NCBI GenBank assembly: GCA_012727555.1
Contig: JAAYGT010000010.1
Location: 1 to 42,288 of the forward strand
Length of the DNA stretch: 42,288 bases
From: Alcaligenaceae bacterium
GTDB taxonomy: Bacteria > Pseudomonadota > Gammaproteobacteria > Burkholderiales > Burkholderiaceae_B
Direction of reading: 5' to 3'
The position numbers and the translations under genes are program-made. The notes under the pieces are model-generated. The model searched no databases. It had not been told where the DNA came from and saw only the letters and a program-made list of their open reading frames with translations. Numbering within the stretch: position 1 is the first letter of the stretch; each line of letters starts with the position of its first letter. Shown one piece after another: positions 17,018 through 27,861 of the stretch.

Positions 17018-18498
17018 GTCGCGAAATTCTTTTACTGGTCGACGCCCTCGCGCGCGAGAAAAATGTACCCCGCGAAGTTGTTTTCGGTGCGCTTGAAAAT
17101 GCGCTGGCTTCGGCTATGAAAAAACGCTTCAAGGAAGACGCCGACATCCGCGTGACCATCGATCGTACAACAGGTGATCATGAAGGCTTTCGCCGCTGGC
17201 TTGTGGTTCCCGATGATGCCGGGTTGCAGGAACCTGATCGCCAGGAGCTTCACTCCGATGCCCAGGATATCGTGCCCGGCATCGAGGTTGGTGAATACAT
17301 CGAAGAGCCTCTGGAGCCCGAAGAGTTTGGTCGTATCGGTGCGCAGGCAGCCAAGCAGGCCATCCTGCAACGTATCCGCGATGCCGAGCGGGAACAGGTT
17401 CTGAATGACTTCCTTGAACGGGGTGAGACCATTGTTTCGGGTACGGTCAAACGGATCGACAAGGGCGATGCCATCATTGAAACCGGCAAGATCGAGGCCC
17501 GTCTACCCCGTAACGAAATGATCCCCAAGGAAAATATCCGGGTGGGTGATCGCGTGCGTGCGTGGGTGTTGCGCGTTGACCATGCCGCGCGTGGTCAGCA
17601 GGTCATCTTGTCGCGCACTTCACCCGAGTTCATTCGTCAGCTTTTTGAAAACGAAGTGCCCGAAATTGAACAGGGTCTCCTTGAAATCAAGGCGGCTGCC
17701 CGTGATCCCGGCGTACGTGCCAAGATTGCCGTCATTGCCTACGACAAACGCATTGATCCCATTGGTACCTGTGTCGGCATGCGGGGTTCACGCGTTACTG
17801 CCGTGCGTAATGAACTCGGTGGCGAGCAGGTCGATATCGTCCTCTGGGCCGACGACCCGGCCGAATTCGTGATCGGTGCGCTGGCACCCGCGCACGTTGA
17901 GTCCATCGTCGTCGACGAAGACAAGCACGCCATGGATGTCGTGGTCGACGCTGAAAACCTGCCCAAGGCGATCGGTGCGCGTGGTCAGAACGTACGGCTT
18001 GCCTCCGAGCTTACCGGGTGGCAGATCAACATCATGACACCGGAAGAAAATCAGAATCGTCAGGAAGAAGAACGCTCCGTTTTGCGCCAGATGTTCATTG
18101 CGCGTCTTGACGTTGACGATGAAGTGGCCGATATCCTTATCGACGAGGGCTTTACCGGTCTCGAAGAAATCGCCTATGTTCCCATGCAGGAGCTCCTCGA
18201 GATCGAAGCCTTCGATGAAGACACAATCAACGAGCTGCGTACGCGTGCACGTAATGCTCTGCTCACCGAAGCCATCGCGCAAGAAGAGCGAGTGCAGACG
18301 GTTGCCAGTGAACTCAAGGATCTCGAAGGGATTACACCTGAAATGTTGGCCAGTCTCGCCGAAAACAATATCCTCAGTCTCGATGCCTTGGCCGAGCTGT
18401 CAGCCGACGAACTGGCTGAAATGGCGGGTATTGAGCAGGAGCTGGCCAGTGAACTGATCATTCGTGCGCGTGCGCACTGGTTTGAAGACGAATCCTGA
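17014..18498 (+). CDS. nusA: Transcription termination/antitermination factor NusA
   Basis: A 494-residue NusA that binds RNA polymerase and nascent RNA to control pausing, termination and antitermination. Domains in order: the N-terminal RNAP-binding domain (1 to about 130), S1 (about 135-200, [16 protein letters not shown]), KH1 and KH2 (about 230-345, with [18 protein letters not shown] and [18 protein letters not shown]), and two C-terminal acidic helix-hairpin-helix repeats (about 365-490), as in E. coli. It overlaps rimP by 4 nt and is followed by infB after 66 bp, the standard order. NusA can act on its own operon leader, and here such a leader with a terminator is present upstream of rimP. 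Confidence 0.97.
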   Translation: MSREILLLVDALAREKNVPREVVFGALENALASAMKKRFKEDADIRVTIDRTTGDHEGFRRWLVVPDDAGLQEPDRQELHSDAQDIVPGIEVGEYIEEPLEPEEFGRIGAQAAKQAILQRIRDAEREQVLNDFLERGETIVSGTVKRIDKGDAIIETGKIEARLPRNEMIPKENIRVGDRVRAWVLRVDHAARGQQVILSRTSPEFIRQLFENEVPEIEQGLLEIKAAARDPGVRAKIAVIAYDKRIDPIGTCVGMRGSRVTAVRNELGGEQVDIVLWADDPAEFVIGALAPAHVESIVVDEDKHAMDVVVDAENLPKAIGARGQNVRLASELTGWQINIMTPEENQNRQEEERSVLRQMFIARLDVDDEVADILIDEGFTGLEEIAYVPMQELLEIEAFDEDTINELRTRARNALLTEAIAQEERVQTVASELKDLEGITPEMLASLAENNILSLDALAELSADELAEMAGIEQELASELIIRARAHWFEDES

Positions 18499-18564
18499 CA
18501 GGCCCCTGCTGCAAGGCAAAGGAGCATTTATTGATAACAGTAGTACCAAGCAAGAGAGAGTCGA

Positions 18565-21500
18565 ATGCCGAGTAACACCGTCGCCCAGTTCGCCGTTGAA
18601 CTGAAAATGCCTGCCAACGTGCTGCTAGAACAGTTGCGCGCTGCGGGCGTTCAACTCACGTCGATTGACGACGCCGTGACCGATACCGACAAAGCGAAGC
18701 TGCTCGAGTCGTTGCGTCGATCCCATGGTGGTGGCGAGGGCAAAAAAATTACCCTCACACGGCGTCAAACGTCCGAAATCCGTCAGGCTGATGGTTCGGG
18801 TCGTTCGCGCACCATCCAGGTCGAAGTTCGCAAGAAGCGTGTTTTTGTCAAACGCGATCCTGCCGAACTGGCTGCCGAAGCCGCTGCTGCTGCGCAGCCA
18901 CAACCGGCACCGGTTGTGGCCGAAGCTGTGGCCCCTACTCCTTCGGCTCAGCCTGCTGTGGCCGAACAAGCGGTTGTTTCCGTTGCATCGGCAACTGATC
19001 GTACCGATTCGCCAAGCTCTCCTGCAGGCTCTTTGGGCTCGTCCCAGGCTGGCAACGTTGTTGCGTCAGCCGATCAGGCCGTAGTCCATGCCAGCCCGGA
19101 AAACGTGACTGCCGAAGGTTCTGGTGGTGTCGTGGCCGAGCTCCCGGAAAATACAGCCGCTGTTGCCGCAGGGCAGCAGGATCCGGTACTGGCTACGCCA
19201 CAGTCTGGTGCCGCTCAACAGCCGTCATCCCCCGTTGAACAGGCTTCCCCTGCGGAGCCTGTCACCTCCGAATCCGCCCCGTCTGCCTCTATGTCAAGCA
19301 GTTCGGGTGAAGAACCCGCCCAACAGGCAAAAGTCCCGACATCCCCCGGGCAAGCAATGGAAAAACCCGCTACCGTGAATCAGCCGGACTCCCCGGTGAA
19401 ATCGGCTTTGTCCGATGAGCCTTCAGCAGCAGCCGCGAAGGTTGCACAATCCGCCGACACCCGTTCGGGTGCGAAATCCACTCCCCCTGCCCAGGCAGCG
19501 CGTGGGCCGGCGTCCGATAAAAACCTGCGCAAGCCGCCTGTCAAGGCGCCTGTGCGTCCTGCCCGCCCAGCGGAGCCCGTCGTTGACGAAGACCGTGAAC
19601 GTGCTCGTCGTGCCGCCGAGGCTGAAGCGGCCGCGCTCCGCGAAATGCTCAGCCGCCCCCGCAAGGTGCTGAAGGCGCCCGAACCCGAAGCGGCGGGTAT
19701 CACAGGCACGCTGCACAAGCCTGCCGGCAAGGCTGGCAAGAAAGATGCAAAATCGCCTGAAGCCAAGAAAGTGATCAAGACAGCCGATGTCTCGTCGTCC
19801 TGGACAGAAGAATCAGGTCGCAAGAAGCCTGCTGCCAAAGTCGAAGCTGCACCGCCACCGGGCCGTGATGGCTGGCGTGCGGGTGGCAAAGCCGGCAAGG
19901 GTTCCAAAGCGGGCGGTAACGCCCGCGGCCGTGGGCGTAATGCACAACCAGAACGCAAGGAAGCGGCTCCGGCTGAATTCATCGTCCGTGAAATTCACGT
20001 CCCTGAAACCATTTCCGTTGCCGACCTTGCTCACAAAATGTCGGTCAAGGCGGCCGAGGTCATCAAGCATCTCATGAAGCTTGGCCAGATGGTCACCATC
20101 AACCAGGTGCTCGATCAGGAAACGGCCATGATCGTCGTCGAAGAGCTGGGTCATACGGCCATTGCTGCCAAGCTCGATGACCCCGAAGCCTTTCTCGAAC
20201 TCGATGCAATCCACGAGGCTGAAGAATTGCCGCGTGCCCCTGTCGTCACTGTCATGGGCCACGTTGATCACGGTAAAACCTCGTTGCTCGATTACATTCG
20301 TCGTACCAAAGTGGCGTCCGGCGAGGCGGGTGGTATTACCCAGCATATCGGTGCCTACCACGTTGAAACCGAACGTGGCATGGTCACCTTCCTCGACACC
20401 CCGGGTCACGAAGCCTTCACGGCCATGCGTGCGCGTGGTGCCAAGGCAACCGATATCGTTATTCTGGTCGTTGCGTCCGATGACGGCGTCATGCCGCAAA
20501 CGCGTGAAGCCATCCACCACGCCAAGGCCGCGAATGTGCCTCTGGTGGTCGCCATCACCAAGATCGACAAACCCGATGGCAACCCTGATCGCGTGAAACA
20601 GGAGCTTGTGGCTGAACAGGTCGTGCCTGAAGAGTACGGTGGTGATGTCCCCTTCATTGGCGTATCAGCCAAAACGGGTCAGGGTATTGACGATCTGCTT
20701 GAAAACGTTTTGTTGCAAGCTGAAATCCTTGAGCTTTCCTCACCTGTGAATGCGCCTGCCAAAGGTCTGGTCATCGAAGCCCGTCTCGACAAAGGTCGTG
20801 GTCCTGTGGCAACGATTCTGGTCCAGAGCGGTACGCTCAACCGCGGTGATTCCGTGCTTGCCGGTGCCAGCTATGGCCGTGTGCGTGCCATGCTCGACGA
20901 AAACGGCAAACCCGTCAGTAGCGCAGGTCCGTCCATTCCCGTTGAAATCCAGGGGCTCACCGAGGTACCGGCAGCAGGTGATGAAGTCATTGTCATCGCC
21001 GATGAGCGCAAGGCGCGCGAAATTGCGCTGTTCCGTCAAGGCAAGTTCCGCGATGTGAAATTGGCGCGTCAGCAGGCTGCCAAGCTTGAGTCCATGTTTG
21101 AAAACATTGGTGAAGGCACGCAAACGCTGGCACTTATCGTCAAGACCGACGTCCAGGGATCCCAGGAAGCACTGGTCACTTCACTGACCAAACTCTCCAC
21201 CGAAGAAGTTCGTGTCCAGGTGGTCCATGCTGCCGTAGGTGGTATCTCTGAAAGCGATGTCAACCTGGCCATTGCCTCGAATGCGGTCATCATCGGTTTC
21301 AACGTGCGTGCCGAGCAAAGTGCCAAGAAACTGGCTGAAAACAATGGTGTCGACATTCGTTACTACAACATCATCTACGATGCCGTCGATGAAGTGCGTA
21401 GCGCCATGTCGGGCATGCTGGCGCCTGAAAAGCGCGAAGAAGTCATCGGTATGGTCGAAATTCGCGAGGTCTACAACGTTTCGCGTATTGGCAATATCGC

Positions 21501-21732
21501 CGGTTGCATGGTCACCGACGGTATCGTGCGTCGCGACTCACAGGTTCGACTGTTGCGCAACAACGTGGTTCACTGGTCAGGCCAGATCGATTCCCTGCGT
21601 CGTTTCAAAGACGATGTCAAGGAAGTCAAATCGGGCTTCGATTGCGGTATCACGCTGCGTGGCAACAACGATATCCAGATCGGCGACCAGCTTGAAATTT
21701 TTGAAATCAAAGAAGTTGCCCGGACACTGTAA
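18565..21732 (+). CDS. infB: Translation initiation factor IF-2
   Basis: A 1055-residue IF-2, the GTPase that places initiator tRNA on the 30S subunit. An N-terminal IF2_N domain (1 to about 55, [19 protein letters not shown]) is followed by a very long Ala/Pro/Ser/Gln-rich linker (about 100-440) with basic stretches, then a second IF2_N-type module (about 475-530, [20 protein letters not shown]). The G domain starts at 565 with [17 protein letters not shown] and TKIDKP are the other GTP motifs. Domains II, III and the tRNA-binding C-terminal domain follow. The total length exceeds E. coli IF-2 (890) because of the linker. The ATG is preceded by a GAGAGAG purine tract. Confidence 0.97.
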   Translation: MPSNTVAQFAVELKMPANVLLEQLRAAGVQLTSIDDAVTDTDKAKLLESLRRSHGGGEGKKITLTRRQTSEIRQADGSGRSRTIQVEVRKKRVFVKRDPAELAAEAAAAAQPQPAPVVAEAVAPTPSAQPAVAEQAVVSVASATDRTDSPSSPAGSLGSSQAGNVVASADQAVVHASPENVTAEGSGGVVAELPENTAAVAAGQQDPVLATPQSGAAQQPSSPVEQASPAEPVTSESAPSASMSSSSGEEPAQQAKVPTSPGQAMEKPATVNQPDSPVKSALSDEPSAAAAKVAQSADTRSGAKSTPPAQAARGPASDKNLRKPPVKAPVRPARPAEPVVDEDRERARRAAEAEAAALREMLSRPRKVLKAPEPEAAGITGTLHKPAGKAGKKDAKSPEAKKVIKTADVSSSWTEESGRKKPAAKVEAAPPPGRDGWRAGGKAGKGSKAGGNARGRGRNAQPERKEAAPAEFIVREIHVPETISVADLAHKMSVKAAEVIKHLMKLGQMVTINQVLDQETAMIVVEELGHTAIAAKLDDPEAFLELDAIHEAEELPRAPVVTVMGHVDHGKTSLLDYIRRTKVASGEAGGITQHIGAYHVETERGMVTFLDTPGHEAFTAMRARGAKATDIVILVVASDDGVMPQTREAIHHAKAANVPLVVAITKIDKPDGNPDRVKQELVAEQVVPEEYGGDVPFIGVSAKTGQGIDDLLENVLLQAEILELSSPVNAPAKGLVIEARLDKGRGPVATILVQSGTLNRGDSVLAGASYGRVRAMLDENGKPVSSAGPSIPVEIQGLTEVPAAGDEVIVIADERKAREIALFRQGKFRDVKLARQQAAKLESMFENIGEGTQTLALIVKTDVQGSQEALVTSLTKLSTEEVRVQVVHAAVGGISESDVNLAIASNAVIIGFNVRAEQSAKKLAENNGVDIRYYNIIYDAVDEVRSAMSGMLAPEKREEVIGMVEIREVYNVSRIGNIAGCMVTDGIVRRDSQVRLLRNNVVHWSGQIDSLRRFKDDVKEVKSGFDCGITLRGNNDIQIGDQLEIFEIKEVARTL

Positions 21733-21737
21733 ACACT

Positions 21738-22148
21738 ATGGGTCGTCACAAGTCCAAACCTAATCCCGGGCGCAACACGCGGTTGGCTGACCAGATCCAG
21801 AAGGATCTGGCCACGCTGATCCAGCGTGAGCTCGATGTCTCGCGGGCCGGTCTCATTACGCTCACCGGCGTTGAACTCTCGGCCGATTACGCCCACGCCA
21901 AAGTTTATTTCACCGTCATGGGTGCCGAGCCCGCAGTGGCTTCGGCGGCGCTTGCCGAAAAAGCAGGGTGGCTGCATTCCTTGCTGTTCAAGTTGCTGCA
22001 CATTCATACGGTTCCTACACTCAAGTTCATTCACGACGATCAGCTCGCGCGTGGCATTGAACTGTCTCATCTTATCGACCAGGCCAACCGGCCCCAGGGC
22101 GAACCCTTCAAACCCTCGGAACCCGAGGACCCCGACGAACGGCCCTGA
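21738..22148 (+). CDS. rbfA: 30S ribosome-binding factor RbfA
   Basis: A 136-residue KH-like cold-shock and maturation factor that binds the 30S subunit near the 16S rRNA 5' end. The family pattern is clear: [18 protein letters not shown], then [14 protein letters not shown] and the helix [19 protein letters not shown]. The C-terminal tail is Pro/Glu-rich. The ATG lies 5 bp after the infB stop with no clear Shine-Dalgarno, so translation is probably coupled to infB. Confidence 0.95.
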   Translation: MGRHKSKPNPGRNTRLADQIQKDLATLIQRELDVSRAGLITLTGVELSADYAHAKVYFTVMGAEPAVASAALAEKAGWLHSLLFKLLHIHTVPTLKFIHDDQLARGIELSHLIDQANRPQGEPFKPSEPEDPDERP

Positions 22149-22180
22149 GCGGCTGTCGTTTTTCCATGGATTTCTGAACG

Positions 22181-22936
22181 ATGGCTTCCCGACGCGGGCA
22201 GATGCTCGACGGTGTCCTGTTGCTTGACAAACCAGAAGGATTGTCAAGCAACCACGCCTTGCAACGTGCCAAACGTACACTGGATGCCCGCAAGGCGGGC
22301 CATACCGGCACGCTTGATCCCTTCGCTACCGGTTTGTTGGTGTGTTGCACCGGACGGGCAACCAAAATTTCCGGTCACATGCTCAATGCCGATAAAGGTT
22401 ATCTGGCAACGATTGCTTTTGGTGAAGAAACCGACTCCGGTGACCTGACCGGTCATGTTGTCCGTTGTGCCGGAGAGGGGTTCACGGGTGTTTCACACGA
22501 GGCACTCGAAGGTGTACTGGCCTGTTTTCGCGGCGAAATCGAACAGATTCCGCCCATGTATTCGGCCCTGAAACGTGATGGCAAGCCCTTGTACGAATAT
22601 GCCCGCCAGGGTATCGAACTGGACAGGCCTGCGCGTCAGGTGACCATCCACGAACTGACGCTGCTCGACTGCACAGGTCGGGAAGCCGTCATCATGGTGC
22701 AATGCAGCAAGGGTACTTATATCAGGACGCTTGCACAGGATATCGGTCGGCAGCTTGGCTGCGGTGCGCACCTGAAAGCATTGCGTCGCACGCGTGTCGG
22801 CCCTTTCAGCCTTGACAACGCGATCAGCCTGGATGCTTTGCAGGCAATGGCCGATCCCAAGTTGGCCCTGATCCCCCTGAATGCTTTGCCCGCCGGCTTG
22901 CTGCCGGCAACTACCCAACAAAAGGATGAATTATGA
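22181..22936 (+). CDS. truB: tRNA pseudouridine(55) synthase TruB, short form
   Basis: A 251-residue TruB that makes the T-loop pseudouridine-55 in tRNA. The catalytic motif GHTGTLDPFATGLL places Asp46 as nucleophile; YSALKRDGKPLYEYAR and SKGTYIRTLAQDIG are further family motifs. The C-terminal PUA domain of the 314-residue E. coli enzyme is absent. This is not a frameshift, because the frame runs to a stop overlapping the typA start (ATGA). Short TruB may be usual in this lineage. It sits 32 bp after rbfA. Confidence 0.94.
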   Translation: MASRRGQMLDGVLLLDKPEGLSSNHALQRAKRTLDARKAGHTGTLDPFATGLLVCCTGRATKISGHMLNADKGYLATIAFGEETDSGDLTGHVVRCAGEGFTGVSHEALEGVLACFRGEIEQIPPMYSALKRDGKPLYEYARQGIELDRPARQVTIHELTLLDCTGREAVIMVQCSKGTYIRTLAQDIGRQLGCGAHLKALRRTRVGPFSLDNAISLDALQAMADPKLALIPLNALPAGLLPATTQQKDEL

Positions 22937-24756
22937 GTCGCGCATTGCGCAATGTGGCCATTATTGCCCACGTCGATCATGGCAAGACCACACTGGTCGA
23001 TCAACTGCTGCGTCAATCCGGAACCTTCCGTGAAAACCAGCAGATCTCCGAACGCGTCATGGATTCCGGAGATATTGAAAAAGAGCGTGGCATCACGATT
23101 CTGGCCAAGAACTGTGCCGTTGAATACGAAGGCACCCACATCAATATCATCGACACCCCCGGACACGCCGATTTCGGCGGTGAGGTTGAGCGTGTGTTGT
23201 CCATGGTCGATGGCGTGGTGTTGCTGGTCGATGCCGTTGAAGGCCCCATGCCTCAGACCCGTTTCGTCACGCGCAAGGCCCTGGCGCTGGGCCTGAAACC
23301 CATCGTGGTGGTCAACAAGATCGATCGTCCCGGTGCACGCCCTGACTACGTCATCAATGCAACCTTCGATCTGTTTGACAAGCTGGGTGCCACCGAAGAA
23401 CAGCTGGATTTCCCCGTGGTGTATGCCTCGGGCCTGTCCGGCTATGCCGGCCTGACCGAGGATGTTCGCAGCGGTGACATGCGTCCGTTGTTCGAGGCCA
23501 TTCTGAAGCATGTGCCCCAGCGTAATGATGATCCGGATGCTCCTTTCCAGATGCAGATCATTTCCCTGGATTACAACACGTACGTGGGCAAAATTGGTGT
23601 CGGGCGTATCAATCGTGGCCGTGCACGTCCGGGTATGGACGTGGTCTTGCAGTTTGGTCTGGATGGCGAACCCATCAAGGGGCGCATCAACCAGGTGCTG
23701 AAGTTCAAGGGCCTTGAGCGCGAGCTGGTCAACGAAGCTCAAGCGGGTGACATTGTTCTGATCAATGGTATCGAAGAGGTGGGTATCGGTGCCACCCTCA
23801 TGGATCCAAATACGGTCGAGCCGTTGCCCATGCTGCGTATCGATGAGCCTACCCTGACGATGAACTTCATGGTCAACACCTCGCCGCTGGCCGGTCGTGA
23901 GGGTAAATTCGTGACCAGCCGTCAGTTGCGTGACCGTCTTGATCGTGAACTGAAATCGAATGTTGCCTTGCGTGTCAACGATACGGATGACGATACCGTT
24001 TTTGAAGTGTGTGGTCGTGGTGAGCTTCACCTGACCATTCTGCTGGAAAACATGCGTCGTGAAGGCTATGAACTGGCCGTGTCACGTCCTCGCGTGGTGT
24101 TCCGCGAGGAAAATGGCGTTCGCCTTGAGCCGTACGAGTTGCTGACGGTTGACGTTGAGGATCCACACCAGGGTGGTGTCATGGAAGAACTCGGTCGGCG
24201 CAAGGGTGACCTGCTGAACATGGAAGCCGATGGCCGTGGTCGTACCCGTCTCGAATACCGTATCCCGGCCCGTGGTCTGATCGGTTTTCAGGGCGAGTTC
24301 CTGACCCTCACGCGTGGTACCGGTCTGATGAGCCATATTTTCGATGACTACGCCCCCATGCGTGAAGGTGGTGTGGGCGAGCGTCGCAATGGCGTACTGA
24401 TCAGTCAGGACAACGGCAACGCCGTGGCCTATGCCCTGTGGAAACTGCAGGAGCGTGGCCGTATGTTCGTCTCGCCACAGGATCCTGTGTATGAAGGCAT
24501 GATCATTGGCATCCATAGTCGTGACAACGATCTGGTGGTCAATCCGATCAAGGAAAAGAAACTGACCAACGTGCGTGCATCGGGTAAAGATGAGCATATT
24601 GATCTGGTCCCACCGGTTCAGATCACCCTGGAGTATGCCGTTGAGTTTATCGATGACGATGAACTGGTCGAAGTGACACCAAAATCGATTCGTCTGCGCA
24701 AGCGTCATCTGCAGGAACACGAGCGCCGTCGCATGTCGCGCGAAGGGGCTGTCTGA
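22933..24756 (+). CDS. typA: Ribosome-associated translational GTPase TypA/BipA
   Basis: A 607-residue EF-G-like GTPase that binds the ribosome under stress or low temperature and helps 50S assembly. The G1 motif [15 protein letters not shown] is near residue 12, and [16 protein letters not shown] and [13 protein letters not shown] are also present. Domains III, V and the TypA-specific C-terminal domain (about 490-600, including [20 protein letters not shown]) follow. It overlaps truB by 4 nt in ATGA, with AAGGA a few bases upstream. It ends 136 bp from the convergent thiG. Confidence 0.97.
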   Translation: MSRALRNVAIIAHVDHGKTTLVDQLLRQSGTFRENQQISERVMDSGDIEKERGITILAKNCAVEYEGTHINIIDTPGHADFGGEVERVLSMVDGVVLLVDAVEGPMPQTRFVTRKALALGLKPIVVVNKIDRPGARPDYVINATFDLFDKLGATEEQLDFPVVYASGLSGYAGLTEDVRSGDMRPLFEAILKHVPQRNDDPDAPFQMQIISLDYNTYVGKIGVGRINRGRARPGMDVVLQFGLDGEPIKGRINQVLKFKGLERELVNEAQAGDIVLINGIEEVGIGATLMDPNTVEPLPMLRIDEPTLTMNFMVNTSPLAGREGKFVTSRQLRDRLDRELKSNVALRVNDTDDDTVFEVCGRGELHLTILLENMRREGYELAVSRPRVVFREENGVRLEPYELLTVDVEDPHQGGVMEELGRRKGDLLNMEADGRGRTRLEYRIPARGLIGFQGEFLTLTRGTGLMSHIFDDYAPMREGGVGERRNGVLISQDNGNAVAYALWKLQERGRMFVSPQDPVYEGMIIGIHSRDNDLVVNPIKEKKLTNVRASGKDEHIDLVPPVQITLEYAVEFIDDDELVEVTPKSIRLRKRHLQEHERRRMSREGAV

Positions 24757-24844
24757 TCTCCGGAGTGCTGTTTGCAGGTCGGACAGGGGCACGTGTTTCT
24801 GTGTCCCTGGCCCGTCCCGTGTTAACAGAGGCAACCCTGCCCGC

Positions 24845-24875
24845 AAAAAAATGCTGCCTGCAAAAGAGAGCAGGC
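24845..24875 (-). terminator. Rho-independent terminator of the thi operon
   Basis: Read on the minus strand, GCCTGC (24875-24870), an 8-nt loop and GCAGGC (24861-24856) form a 6-bp stem, then AGCA and seven T residues (24851-24845). It lies 17 nt past the thiG stop, in the typA-thiG gap. Confidence 0.75.
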
Positions 24876-24892
24876 TTCAGGACCGCAACGGT

Positions 24893-25681
24893 TCAAAGTA
24901 CAAACGGGCGTCCGGTGACCGGGGTGGTTGCAACTGCCATATCCTGTTCCGGCATGATGCCGGCCTGCCACGCTTTGCGACCGCCTTCAATGGCCAGTTT
25001 GAAGGCTTCGGCCATGAGTACCGGGTCGTGCGCCGCCGAGACGGCTGAGTTCAGCAACACCGCATCGAAACCCATTTCCATGGCCTGCATGGCATCCATG
25101 GGCGAACCGATGCCGGCATCGATGATGAGCGGTACATCGGTGATACGTTCACGCAACACGCGCAGTGCGTAAGGGTTGATCAGCCCCTGACCCGAGCCGA
25201 TGGGGGCCCCCCAAGGCATCAGGATGCGGCAGCCTGCATCGAGCAATCGATGACAGGTCACAAGATCATCGGTGCAGTAGGGAAATACTTCGAAACCTTC
25301 CTTGACCAGGATGTCGGCCGCCTTGACGAGTTCGAAGGGGTCGGGCTGCAGTGTGTAGGTATCACCAATCACTTCCAGTTTGATCCAGTGCGTATCGAAT
25401 ACTTCACGTGCCATCTGGGCCAGGGTAATTGCTTCGTCAGCCGTGTGGCAACCGGCTGTGTTGGGCAGCAGGTGTGCGCCACTTTCTTTGATGAGCCTGA
25501 AAAAGGCATTGGAGCCTTCGGGGTTTGCGGTATCGGCACCCAGTTGACGCTTGAGGCCAACCGTGACGACCTGGGAACCTGACGCCTGTATGGCCTGTTC
25601 CAGAATGACGGGTGAAGGGTAGCCAGCAGTACCGAGAAAAAAACGGCTTTGCAGTTCGGTGTCGGCAATGATCCAGGTCAT
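24893..25681 (-). CDS. thiG: Thiazole synthase ThiG
   Basis: A 262-residue TIM-barrel enzyme that joins 1-deoxyxylulose-5-phosphate, dehydroglycine and the ThiS thiocarboxylate to form thiamin thiazole. Lys101 in WIKLEVIGD is the expected Schiff-base lysine. [23 protein letters not shown] and [11 protein letters not shown] are family motifs. The start lies 8 bp after thiS, with GGAGG inside the thiS end 12 nt upstream. ThiO supplies dehydroglycine, and Dxs further along the window makes the sugar phosphate. A minus-strand terminator follows. Confidence 0.96.
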   Translation of the reverse strand: MTWIIADTELQSRFFLGTAGYPSPVILEQAIQASGSQVVTVGLKRQLGADTANPEGSNAFFRLIKESGAHLLPNTAGCHTADEAITLAQMAREVFDTHWIKLEVIGDTYTLQPDPFELVKAADILVKEGFEVFPYCTDDLVTCHRLLDAGCRILMPWGAPIGSGQGLINPYALRVLRERITDVPLIIDAGIGSPMDAMQAMEMGFDAVLLNSAVSAAHDPVLMAEAFKLAIEGGRKAWQAGIMPEQDMAVATTPVTGRPFVL

Positions 25682-25689
25682 GGTGAAAG

Positions 25690-25914
25690 TCAGCCTCCGC
25701 TGATGGGTTCAAAGGTGGTGATCTGGTCGTCGGGTTGCAGCATGCATGCCGTACGGGCCGTACGGGCAACATGCCGTCCATTGACGGCCGTGGCCAGGGC
25801 CGCTTTGGACAGATCCAGGTCAGGTCGTACCGCAGACAGCAGGTCGGCCAATGTGGTGCCGGCCTGAATGCTGTGAGGCTGGCCGTTCAAAGTTATGTTG
25901 AAGGATGTGGTCAT
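25690..25914 (-). CDS. thiS: Sulfur carrier protein ThiS
   Basis: A 74-residue ubiquitin-like sulfur carrier. The C terminus ISGG ends in the Gly-Gly needed for adenylation and thiocarboxylate formation. The N terminus ([16 protein letters not shown]) fits the beta-grasp fold. A GTG at 25923 would add three residues, but the ATG at 25914 is the more family-like start. It lies 21 bp after thiO and 8 bp before thiG, so the three form one operon. Confidence 0.93.
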   Translation of the reverse strand: MTTSFNITLNGQPHSIQAGTTLADLLSAVRPDLDLSKAALATAVNGRHVARTARTACMLQPDDQITTFEPISGG

Positions 25915-25935
25915 GTGGCGCACAACAAAAGAAAA

Positions 25936-26988
25936 TCAGTGGCCTGAAAACGTGTTCAGGGCTTCTTCCACAACGGCCGGGGCAATCAGCCAGCCATGGC
26001 GGAACAGGCCGTTGATGCGGGTCAGGCCGGCCTGGTGTTCGATGCGGGGCAGGTTGTCGGCCAACGCCGGACGCAGATTGGTTTCACTATGAACCACACG
26101 CGCTTCGGCCAGGGCCGGGAGCATGCTATGGGCCGCCGCCAGAAGTTCAACCGTGGTACGCAACGAGGCCGGAGAGCGGTCTTCGCTTTCAATTTCTGAT
26201 GCTCCGACCACAATTATGTTGTTCGATCGGGGCACTACATACACACGATGGCGTGGGTGCAGCAGTCGTACGGGACGATTCAGTGTAACGCCGGGCGCAT
26301 GCAGCCAGAAAATCTCGCCGCGCACACCACGCACATTCAGGCAGTTGACATCGTGGGCATCGAACGGGCGACCGGCTTCGCGCATGCCGGTGCCACGGGT
26401 GTCGAAGACATGGTCGAAAGAATGGCTGCCTGTTGCTGTGATCAGGCGACCGGACTCAAGCTGCACTACGGGTGTGTTCCAGTGCCATTGTGTGCCTACG
26501 GCACTGCTTTGCAGGGCAGCCATGGCTTCCACCGTGTTCAGGTGGCCTTCATGGGGCAGCAGCCAGGCCCGGCCCGGGCCATGAATGCACGGTTCCAGTT
26601 CAGACAGTTCGGCAGGTGACAGTGCGCGTGGTTTGTGATCCACAGGCGCTTTCTGCTCCAGCAGGCCGACAATGCGCATGGCGGCGCCCGTGTCGGTGCG
26701 ATGGGCCAGCAGCAGGCTGCCGGCGTGGGTGAGCGACACAGGCTGATTCAGGCCGGGAATGATCTGCGACCACAGTTCGATGGAACGCAGCCCCTGCCGG
26801 AAAATGTTTTCATCGGCTGATTCAAGTTCCGCCGTCGGGCTGAGCATGCCTGCGGCTGTCCAGCCTGCAGCGCCTCGAGCCAGTGGCCCCGAGGCCAGGT
26901 CAAAAACATGGACTTCATGACCCTGACGAACCAGGTGCAGGGCGAGCAGGCGACCCAGCAGGCCTGCTCCGGCAATACCGATTTTCAT
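25936..26988 (-). CDS. thiO: Glycine oxidase ThiO (FAD-dependent)
   Basis: A 350-residue FAD-dependent amine oxidase that turns glycine into dehydroglycine for ThiG. The N-terminal dinucleotide motif GIAGAGLLGRLLALHLVRQG (4-23) and the C-terminal GLFRHGWLIAPAVVEEAL (about 326-343) match ThiO. It is the first gene of thiO-thiS-thiG. thiE and thiC are not in the window. No TPP riboswitch (no CTGAGA box) is seen upstream. Confidence 0.93.
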   Translation of the reverse strand: MKIGIAGAGLLGRLLALHLVRQGHEVHVFDLASGPLARGAAGWTAAGMLSPTAELESADENIFRQGLRSIELWSQIIPGLNQPVSLTHAGSLLLAHRTDTGAAMRIVGLLEQKAPVDHKPRALSPAELSELEPCIHGPGRAWLLPHEGHLNTVEAMAALQSSAVGTQWHWNTPVVQLESGRLITATGSHSFDHVFDTRGTGMREAGRPFDAHDVNCLNVRGVRGEIFWLHAPGVTLNRPVRLLHPRHRVYVVPRSNNIIVVGASEIESEDRSPASLRTTVELLAAAHSMLPALAEARVVHSETNLRPALADNLPRIEHQAGLTRINGLFRHGWLIAPAVVEEALNTFSGH

Positions 26989-27013
26989 GGATTAGCACTT
27001 TCAGAACAACGCT

Positions 27014-27082
27014 GTGGATGGGAGTATCCACGCAGACAGTGGCGGGGGGCGTCGGGCGCACCCCTTGGTGCGGGGTAGTATA
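27014..27082 (-). promoter_or_regulatory. Candidate thiO promoter and leader hairpin
   Basis: A minus-strand -10 TATACT (27077-27082) would start a leader of about 80 nt; no good -35 is seen. In the leader, GTGGAT/ATCCAC (27014-27019 with 27026-27031) forms a 6-bp hairpin with a 6-nt loop about 25 nt before the thiO ATG. No T-run follows it. Confidence 0.35.
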
Positions 27083-27180
27083 GCGCCCCGGCATGTGCAG
27101 GGTCGGAAGCCCCCGTGATTTTTGCAATCTGCTTGATATGTGTCTGGAAAAAATCTGGCGGGAAGCGTTGGATTGACTCG

Positions 27181-27861
27181 CTATCGGGGCAGGGCGGGGG
27201 CGAAGTCCTTTACTTCGGGGTGGTTTTTGCAGAAGTTGGTTACACACGCCATAACCTCATCAAGGTTGTCGGTCAGCAGCATGAGATCCAGATCATTCGG
27301 GCCGATCAGCCTGTTGGCAAGCAGCTCGGATTTCATCCATTCAAACAGACCGGCCCAGAATGTTGTGCCGATCAGTACAATGGGTGCCTTGGGCAGTTTG
27401 CGTGTCTGAACCAGTGTCAACACCTCGAACAGTTCATCCAGCGTACCGAAGCCCCCCGGCAGGGCAATGTAGGCAGCGCTGTGCATGAAAAATGTGGCCT
27501 TGCGTGAATAGAAATAATCGAAGTGCAGGCTGTGCGTCTGGTACTGGTTGTGCGCGGCTTCGCGCGGCAGTTTGATGTTCAGGCCCACACTGTGCCCGCC
27601 TGCTTCGTAGGCGCCTTTGTTGGCGGCTTCCATAATGCCCGGGCCGCCGCCGGCAATCACGGTCAGTCCGGCCTGCGCCAGCCGTTGTCCCAGGGTTTCG
27701 GTAACCTTGTACCAGGGGGATTCAGGGTGCAGGCGGGCACTTCCGAAAACACTGACCCCCCAGCCAATGTTTTTCAGTGTATCTGCAGCCTGCTGCAACT
27801 CTGACATAATTCCGGGAATCTGCTGCGCAGCCGGCAATTGAACGACTTCTATATCTGACAT
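27181..27861 (-). CDS. LOG-family protein (TIGR00730, nucleotide 5'-monophosphate phosphoribohydrolase-like)
   Basis: A 226-residue Rossmann-fold LOG-family protein. Some members cleave cytokinin riboside monophosphates or nucleotide monophosphates to base and ribose phosphate; the bacterial substrate here is uncertain. The signatures GGGPGIMEAA (71-80) and PGGFGTLDE (135-143) hold the expected catalytic and phosphate-binding residues. The ATG at 27861 has AAGG 8 nt upstream and overlaps the polA start codon on the other strand within CATG. A downstream Met (residue 19) is an alternative start. The gene precedes thiO on the same strand, with a 192-bp gap. Confidence 0.9.
   Translation of the reverse strand: MSDIEVVQLPAAQQIPGIMSELQQAADTLKNIGWGVSVFGSARLHPESPWYKVTETLGQRLAQAGLTVIAGGGPGIMEAANKGAYEAGGHSVGLNIKLPREAAHNQYQTHSLHFDYFYSRKATFFMHSAAYIALPGGFGTLDELFEVLTLVQTRKLPKAPIVLIGTTFWAGLFEWMKSELLANRLIGPNDLDLMLLTDNLDEVMACVTNFCKNHPEVKDFAPALPR

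Noticed and set aside
22717-24030. 437-codon minus-strand frame opposite typA and truB
   Set aside because: It is a composition shadow of highly conserved genes on the plus strand; the translation is His/Gln/Thr-rich and family-less.
26989-27180. TPP riboswitch upstream of thiO
   Set aside because: An AGGGGTGC-like stretch is present on the minus strand, but the CTGAGA and ACCCTT...GAACCTGATC elements of the THI box are absent.
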